Assembly (NCBI RefSeq): GCF_047663525.1
Contig: NC_092601.1
Coordinates: forward strand, 16,205,501-16,269,500
Reading direction: 5' to 3'
DNA length: 64,000 nucleotides
Source of the DNA: Anas platyrhynchos
Lineage: Eukaryota > Chordata > Aves > Anseriformes > Anatidae
Under the pieces are notes generated by a model. The model was not told the DNA's origin, did no database searches, and worked only from the letters and a program-made list of their open reading frames with translations. Positions 58,388-64,000 of this stretch are shown here, one piece after another. How positions within the stretch are numbered: the first letter of the stretch is position 1; each line of letters opens with the position of its first letter. The translations under genes were made by a program, and so were the position numbers.

Positions 58388-60107
58388 GTAAGAGGAGCCG
58401 CCGACCTGTTGGGTAAGGATGGGACCGGCTTTGTCTGGGGATGGGGGGGTTGTGGGGAGGGGGAGAGGGATGGGAAGGGGGTGGGGGTGGTGAGGGACCC
58501 CCCTGCCTGTTCCTTGCCGACCCCCGAGCATCCCCCCCCCTCCCCGAGCACGCATCTCCTCCGGTGGGGTTGGGTTGAATGTCCGTGTTTACAGCACTTT
58601 GGGGATGCAAATCCTCGTCATCTTCATCATCATCTTCATCATCATCATCTTCATCATCATCATCTTCATCATCTTCATCTTCATCATCTTCATCACCACC
58701 GTCTCACCCCCGTGGGGTTATCCCCGCTGTGTCCCCCGTGCCCCCCACCCCGCAGAGCTGCCGGGGCCTGGCCCTGCTCCCGCGTGTAAACCCAACGGGG
58801 AGGGGAAACCGGATTGATTTCGGAGCGAGGATCCTCGGGGCAGGTTGTGGGGGGGGGGGCTGGATCCCACTCCCGTGCCGTGGAGAAGTTTGGGTCACTG
58901 CGGGCGGGGGGTGCCGCTCCCCAGGTGGGGTCATTTTGGTGAGAAAACCCCTGCAACAGGCACCCCGGTCGATGCTTCCCATTGGGGTTTTGCCACCTGG
59001 GGTGATAAATCTGGGGTTTTATCAGCGGATGGGGTCACAGCAGCTCCCCACGGGCGGTGACACGGAGCGGGGTCCCCATCCAAAACCCTGCCCGCGGTGC
59101 TCCAGGGTGGGTGCTGAGGTCCCCCCCTGGCCACATCCAGGCCCCCACCGGCTCTGTGGCCTCAGGGCCATGTCAGGGCTGCTCTGAGCCACAACCAAAG
59201 GATTTGGGATCGTGCTCGCGGTGTCGGTGGGCACCCCATTTGCCACCCACCCCATCCGAGGCGTCCTGGCAGCGGGGAGAGGCTGGAAAACCTCCGCGCT
59301 CCTGCGAGCGCCGCGTCTCGCAGGGAGCCCAGACAAATCACTTTAATTGATTTTTCCTTCCTTGCCTGCCTCAGCCTGGTGCCTCGGAGGAGGGTTTTTT
59401 GGTTTTTTTTTGCTTTTTTTTTATTTCCTCGGGGCGGCTGGGTGGCCCGTGGGCAGTGGGTATAGGGGCAGGCTGGCATCTAGCGACTGGCGCTGGTAAT
59501 ACAGAGAGGGGTTAGGGTGGGCCCAGAGGGACAGAAGGGTTTTGGGGGGCTCTGGGGGGGTCTCTGGGGGATGCCTGGTGGTGTGGGATCTTGTTCAGGG
59601 ATGTATTTGGTGTGGTCACTCATGGCTGTGCTCCTGGGGGGCTGTGCACCCATACCCAGCGGCTCTCTGAGCATCTCCCCGCTGTGCCGTGGCCCCCTCG
59701 GCCCAAAATGCTGCCCAAAAAACAAAACGCTGCCAAAAAACAGCCGGGTCGCATCCTGGCCTCACCCCAAAAGGGCAGCAGGAGCGGTGCGCCCAGCCCC
59801 AGGCAGCAGAGATGCCGAAAAAGGGTATAAAGCGGAGTTTATGGGCTATAGAAAAACATAAAGAGCCCGCAGAGAGCAAGGGCTTCCCGAGGCAGCTGGG
59901 ATCCCCCCCCTGGCGAGTGGTTCCCACCCATTAATTTTTCTAATTGCTTTTGGAGATCACAGCGTTGGAAGCACCCCAGCGAGGTGCTGAGCATCGTGGC
60001 CATCCTTTGCAGACCCCATAAGCATCACCCGGGGTGGGAACAGGACCCCAGGGGGACGCAGGGGCTGTCACCCACCCGGAGGGGGGGTCACCGCTCTCCG
60101 TCCCCAG
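58388..60107 (+). other. SLC29A4 intron 1
   Basis: This 1.7-kb GC-rich intron holds a CAT/CTT triplet microsatellite near its start and T-rich runs near 59395-59422. No other exon was recognised. Confidence 0.65.
58616..58696. repeat. TCATCATCT triplet microsatellite
   Basis: CAT and CTT triplets alternate over about 80 bases. The frames read as poly-Ser or poly-Ile/Phe in translation, but it lies in SLC29A4 intron 1 and is not coding. Confidence 0.95.
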
Positions 60108-60117
60108 GTCGGCCGCG

Positions 60118-60277
60118 ATGGGCTCGGTGGGAACGGAGCGCTTCAAGGAGCTGAGCCCGGCGGGGACGCCCGAGGGGAACGTGGTGATGAGCTTCAGCTT
60201 CGACAGCTACCAGCTGGAGGAGGACGAGCTGCAGCGGGGCAGCCAGGCCAAGGGCGTCCTCACCTTCATGGAGCCGG
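60118..60277 (+). CDS. SLC29A4: SLC29A4 coding exon 2 (first coding)
   Basis: The exon begins at 60108 after CCCCAG; ATG is at 60118. It encodes residues 1-54, the acidic cytosolic N-terminus with V-V-M-S-F-S-F-D-S. Donor GTGAGG. Confidence 0.96.
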
Positions 60278-63200
60278 GTGAGGGGGGGAATGGGGGGGAA
60301 AAACCCACTCCGAGGCTTTTCCCACTCATTTAGAGGAGCTTCCTGGGATGGGTTAAGAGCCACAAATGGCTGTTCTGCCACAGAGTCATGCGGTGCCACG
60401 AAATGGCCTGGTGGCTCTTTCGGAGAGCTCTTTGTACCCGGTTTAGCCACCGCAGCATCCTGCAGGGGTGGGCTCTGCGGTTAGCTGGGGGGGTTCTCAG
60501 CCGCTCTCTCCTGCCCAGCTCTCCCCCTGCTAGAAAAAAACAAAACATCAACCCTCAAAGCCCCGGTATTTTCCTGCCCTCCAGCCTTTATTTCTGGAAG
60601 GAGTTTCTCCAGGCTGAGGGCATTTGGAGCGCTGCAGGGCTGGGGCTGGCTTGCCCCAAGCGAGACGCGTTGAGCCTCGACGCCCCCAGTGCCACAAGGG
60701 ACATGAAGCTCCGGTGTCACTGTCACATCTCCTCTCCTCCCTTCCCTTTTGGGGCAGTTTCTGAAGACCCCGAGCCACAGGACCGATACCACGGGATCTA
60801 TTTCGCCATGCTGCTGGCCGGGGTTGGGTTTCTCCTGCCGTACAACAGCTTCATCACCGACGTGGACTACCTGCACCACAAATACCCAGGTAGGGCTCCA
60901 GCAGCCCAATCTCTTCCTGCCCACCCCGCCAAACCTGAGCCGAGCCCCCCCGTGACCTCCCCACCTCCTGCCTCTCCGCAGGGACCTCCATCGTCTTCGA
61001 CATGAGCCTCACCTACATCCTGGTGGCCTTGGTGGCCGTCATCCTCAACAACGCGCTGGTGGAGCTGCTGAGCCTGCACACGCGCATCTCCGTGGGTGAG
61101 TTGGGGTCCCCGTGTCCCCGGGCACTGCCAGCTCCCCCCCAACCCCACCACCTGCCCCTATCCCCTCTCCTACAGGTTACCTCTTCGCCCTGGGCCCCCT
61201 GCTCTTTGTCAGCATCTGCGATGTCTGGCTGGAGCTCTTCACCCGCCGGCAAGCCTACGCCATCAACCTGGTGGCCGTCGGGGTGGTGGCTTTTGGCTGC
61301 ACAGGTATGTTGTGGTCTGCCGGGCCCCTCGCCGGTCCCAACCTCCCAGCCGGGCGTTTTTGGCTGCGGCAATAATCCCTTCCCTTCTCCCCTCTGCGCA
61401 TCTCTCCTGAAGTGCAGCAATCCAGCTTCTACGGCTACACGGGGCTGCTGCCCAAGCGCTACACGCAGGGCGTGATGACGGGCGAGAGTGAGTATCAGCG
61501 GCCACCACCATGTCCCCGCTTGGGGACAGTGTCCCCGAACAGTTGAGGTGTCCCCCAGAGGCATCTTCTCCATCCCCCGGCTTAGAACAAACTGCCTGGG
61601 ACCACGTCCTGGTGGCTTTTGGGTTGCCAGCATCTAGGGGACATCCCCGGGGGCTCCCTGGCAAAGTGGGGTGTTCAAATCCTGCGCAGTATCAGCTGTG
61701 CTGCCATGGGGTCTGCCACAAGCTGGCTCCATCACCCCAAAAATGCCTCTTCTGGCTCCTCCATGCCTGGAGCATCCAACCCTGTGCAATGTGGGGCTGA
61801 TGGGGGGGTCCCCAAGCCGTGGGGCTCCGTGGGACCCAGCCCCGAGCGCCCTGGTGTGCCACCAGGCACCGCTGGGGTCATCATCTCGCTCAGCCGCATC
61901 TTCACCAAGCTGCTGCTGTCGGACGAGAAGGAGAACACGGTCATCTTCTTCTTCATCTCCATCGGCATGGAGCTGACCTGCTTCATCCTCCACCTCCTGG
62001 TGAAGCGCACCCGCTTCGTCCGCTACTACACCTCCTGCCCCCGCAAGGGCCACCCCACGTCCCGGGGGGACCACGGGACGGGGACAGGGACAGGGTACCG
62101 CGTCCACCACGATGTCACCGCCGAGGACGTCCGATTTGTAAGCCGGGGCAGGGCTCCCCGCTGCTCCCCAGGGTCCCTTTGTCCCCAGGGTTTAGTGCTG
62201 GTGTCCCCTCTCCCCGTGTAGGAGGACCGGCCACGGGGACAGCCCGGCTCCCCCCGGGACAGCCTTGGCCCCGAAGGCGAGCTGGCGGGCAGCGGCACCT
62301 ACATGCGCTTCGACGTGCCCCGGCCCAAAATCAAGAGGAGCTGGCCCAGCTTCAGAGGTGGGTGGTGGGCTCGGGGACGGTCATAACAGGGAGGTTTTGT
62401 GGGGTAGGAGGCGCAATCTGCAGCCCGGGGTTTTAGGGGGAAGGCTCATCCATTGGTGACTGCGCCCAAAAACACGAGGCCATCTCACCGCGCTGCCGGT
62501 GAGCCTTTTGGGGCCGTGGTGCAGGGCTGAGCCGTGCTGCCCGCCCCTCCCAGACATGCTGCTGCACCGCTACGTCGTGTCGCGGCTCATCTGGGCCTAC
62601 ATGCTGTCCATCGCCATGACCTACTTCATCACCCTCTGCCTCTTCCCCGGGCTGGAGTCGGAGATCCACAACTGCACGCTGGGCGAGTGGCTCCCCATCC
62701 TCATCATGGCCATCTTCAACCTCTCCGACTTCGTCGGCAAGGTAGGGGCGGGCAGCACAGCCACCTCGGCCCCCTCCCCTTTTATTTTTGTGTTCTCTTT
62801 CAAAGCCACTCGGGGGGCTTCTCCACCCCCGTGGGCACCCACCCGGCGTGAGGGTGGCCGAGGTTGGGCTCCTGCGGCTTCCCAGCCCCTCGCCTCCTCC
62901 TGGCCCTCCCCAAAACTCCTCGCTCCCACCCCCCAGCTCGCTCTTTGCCCCCCCTGGCTGCAGATCCTGGCCGCCCTGCCCTACGACTGGCGGGGCCCCC
63001 ACCTCCTGATCTACTCCTGCCTCCGCGTGGTCTTCATCCCCCTCTTCATCATGTGCGTCTACCCCAACGGGCAGCCCGCCTTCGGCCACCCGGCCTGGCC
63101 CTGCGTCTTCTCCCTCCTCATGGGCATCACCAACGGCTATTTCGGCAGCGTGCCCATGATCCTGGCGGCCGGCAAAGTGAGCCCCGAGCAGCGGGAGCTG

Positions 63201-63437
63201 GCAGGTAAGGGGGGGGGGAGTGACACCGTCCCCGGGGACCCCACAAAGGGGTGTCCGGGGCTGGCAGCCTGACCCGCCGCGTCCCTCCCCGCAGGGAACA
63301 CCATGACCGTGTCCTACATGACGGGCTTGACGCTGGGCTCGGCCGTGGCGTATTTTGCCTACAGCCTCACCAGCACGGCCCACAGCAGCTGTTTCTACAC
63401 CGAAACGTCCAACGGCTCCTTCCTGGGGGGGTACTGA
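60118..63437 (+). CDS. SLC29A4: SLC29A4 (PMAT/ENT4), plasma membrane monoamine transporter, ten coding exons
   Basis: Join: 60118-60277, 60758-60889, 60982-61095, 61176-61304, 61413-61487, 61866-62137, 62222-62357, 62554-62741, 62964-63204, 63295-63437. The total is 1590 bases, 529 residues, against 530 in human; all junctions are in frame. It belongs to the SLC29 equilibrative transporter family and in other vertebrates carries monoamines and organic cations such as serotonin, dopamine and MPP+ across the plasma membrane. The acidic N-terminus (1-63) precedes eleven expected membrane segments, starting I67-Y-F-A-M-L-L-A-G-V. The signature L80-P-Y-N-S-F-I-T-D follows. E203 in T-G-E-S-T-A-G lies where human PMAT has the charge-sensing Glu206. 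A long hydrophilic loop (about 249-335) links segments 6 and 7. Possible glycosylation sites are N379-C-T and the N-G-S near the C-terminus. Introns are mostly 80-400 bases. Confidence 0.98.
60758..60889 (+). CDS. SLC29A4: SLC29A4 coding exon 3
   Basis: Residues 54-98: transmembrane segment 1 and the family signature P-Y-N-S-F-I-T-D-V-D-Y-L. Confidence 0.97.
60982..61095 (+). CDS. SLC29A4: SLC29A4 coding exon 4
   Basis: Residues 98-136: transmembrane segment 2 (F-D-M-S-L-T-Y-I-L-V-A-L). Confidence 0.97.
61176..61304 (+). CDS. SLC29A4: SLC29A4 coding exon 5
   Basis: Residues 136-179: transmembrane segments 3 and 4, with S-I-C-D-V-W-L-E-L-F between them. Confidence 0.97.
61413..61487 (+). CDS. 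SLC29A4: SLC29A4 coding exon 6, unusual AAG acceptor
   Basis: Residues 179-204 (V-Q-Q-S-S-F-Y-G-Y-T-G to T-G-E-S). Frame and homology need the acceptor CTGAAG at 61412; a more usual TGCAG five bases later would shift the frame. Confidence 0.93.
61866..62137 (+). CDS. SLC29A4: SLC29A4 coding exon 7
   Basis: Residues 204-294: transmembrane segments 5 and 6 and the start of the large loop. A GGGACA-like repeat in it encodes G-T-G-T-G-T-G. Confidence 0.97.
62222..62357 (+). CDS. SLC29A4: SLC29A4 coding exon 8
   Basis: Residues 295-340, the rest of the large hydrophilic loop, ending Y-M-R-F-D-V-P-R-P-K-I-K-R-S-W-P. Confidence 0.96.
62554..62741 (+). CDS. SLC29A4: SLC29A4 coding exon 9
   Basis: Residues 340-402: transmembrane segments 7 and 8, with P-G-L-E-S-E-I and the N379-C-T sequon between them, ending D-F-V-G-K. 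Confidence 0.97.
62964..63204 (+). CDS. SLC29A4: SLC29A4 coding exon 10
   Basis: Residues 403-483: two further membrane segments and the motif N-G-Y-F-G-S-V-P-M-I-L-A. Confidence 0.97.
63295..63437 (+). CDS. SLC29A4: SLC29A4 coding exon 11 with stop
   Basis: Residues 483-529, the last membrane segment and a short extracellular tail with an N-G-S sequon. TGA is at 63435-63437. Confidence 0.97.
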
Positions 63438-63760
63438 GCCCCGGGGATGGGTGGTGTGGGGGCGGGATGGGACCGGGTCCTGTTGGCGTGGGGCTGTGGC
63501 CTCCCCAAAAAGCCCTCGGTGCTCATCCAGGTGTCCCCTGGGTGCTGTGCGGGGTCACCTCTCGGGGTGGTGGCCCCCCAGGTTTATTGAGGGGTGAAGT
63601 GCAGGGCTCTGGGGGTATGGGAGGGGGCGAGGTTTGCTGTTTGGGTTCTTGCCGAGGAAATATTGCCCCATCCCAAAAAGGAATGGGGGCAGCGCTGCGA
63701 GGGGGGGGGGCTGGTGAGGAAGAGGAGCGAGGGAGGAAGGTGCTGTGGGATGGCGAGGAT

Positions 63761-63766
63761 TTTATT
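63761..63766 (-). terminator. Candidate polyadenylation signal AATAAA, minus strand (TNRC18 candidate)
   Basis: AATAAA reads on the minus strand, and a second copy is at 63583-63588. Together they suggest the leftward gene may end at either point. Confidence 0.5.
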
Positions 63767-64000
63767 GACAGCACTTGAAACTGTGCCCCCCCCCTCCCCA
63801 AAATACTCCAATGACTGTGGAACAGACCCGAATCACTTCTGCTGGATGGAAAAAAAAAAGAAAAAAAAGAAAGAAAAAACACACTTGGTTTTGTCTTTTT
63901 TGCCCCCAAACCGTGAGGGAAGTGGGGTGTTACCCCAGGGGGGGCTCGGCTGCCTTGGAGGGGGGGTCTCAAGGCCAAGGCACCGTGGGTGCTGCCCAGG
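63761..64000 (-). other. Probable 3' UTR end of an opposing gene (TNRC18 candidate)
   Basis: Read on the minus strand, the segment from 64000 ends in GCTGTCAATAAAATCC, with AATAAA at 63766-63761. Upstream of it lie T-rich runs and an otherwise unique stretch, as in a 3' UTR. TNRC18 lies tail-to-tail with SLC29A4 in human, so it is the likely owner. No coding sequence of it is inside the window. Confidence 0.45.

Larger units (their letters stand above)
63438..64000 (+). other. SLC29A4 3' UTR region; no AATAAA on this strand before the window end
   Basis: The plus strand after the stop is GC-rich and shows no canonical polyadenylation signal to base 64000. Either the UTR continues beyond the window or a variant signal is used. 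It overlaps the opposing minus-strand tail. Confidence 0.4.

Noticed and set aside
62433-63383. 316-codon minus-strand frame antisense to SLC29A4
   Set aside because: It mirrors real exons and introns of SLC29A4 in GC-rich DNA, and its composition (G, E, H, D-rich) is that of a reverse-complement shadow. No splice or homology support.

Overview
This window is ordinary vertebrate nuclear DNA, most likely from a bird. All proteins recognised are vertebrate genes split by GT-AG introns. A LINE fragment of the CR1 type lies in an intron, the SLC29A4 introns are very short and GC-rich, and microsatellites and poly-A/T tracts are common. No prokaryotic, viral or organellar signal was seen. The gene order MMD2 (-), WIPI2 (+), SLC29A4 (+) matches the block known from human 7p22, where RADIL (-) and TNRC18 (-) flank it. 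The two window edges fit those neighbours.

Layout. Bases 1-3952 look like the first intron of a leftward gene whose CpG-rich first exon ends with a clean minus-strand donor at 3953; RADIL is the candidate by synteny only. A 148-bp GAGAA microsatellite and A-rich tracts follow. MMD2 runs leftward from 19315 to 7942 in seven coding exons (246 codons) with a possible long 3' UTR to about 5480. A 3.7-kb GC-rich spacer leads to the WIPI2 CpG island at 22.7-23.06 kb. WIPI2 runs rightward from 22983 to 45536 in twelve coding exons. Its exon 11 has two donors 33 bases apart, giving 425- or 436-residue proteins, the same lengths as two known human isoforms. An intergenic stretch of about 12 kb holds microsatellites and AT-rich blocks that look like conserved non-coding elements. 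SLC29A4 has a non-coding first exon ending at 58387 and ten coding exons from 60118 to 63437 (529 codons). A minus-strand polyadenylation signal at 63761-63766 suggests the tail of the opposing gene, TNRC18 by synteny.

How the genes relate. They are neighbours rather than a functional unit. MMD2 is a seven-transmembrane PAQR-family protein of the Golgi. WIPI2 is the PI3P-binding propeller that brings the ATG16L1 complex to forming autophagosomes. SLC29A4 (PMAT/ENT4) is a plasma-membrane transporter of monoamines and organic cations. Exon reading frames were checked by adding exon lengths: all three genes close in frame with no internal stop, frameshift or lost key residue.

I found no previously undescribed system. 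The observations most worth following are regulatory: the flanked alternative donor of WIPI2 exon 11, the repeat and E-box upstream of the WIPI2 promoter, the G-rich minisatellite at the start of WIPI2 intron 1, microsatellites that form splice-site sequence in MMD2, and the tail-to-tail end of SLC29A4.
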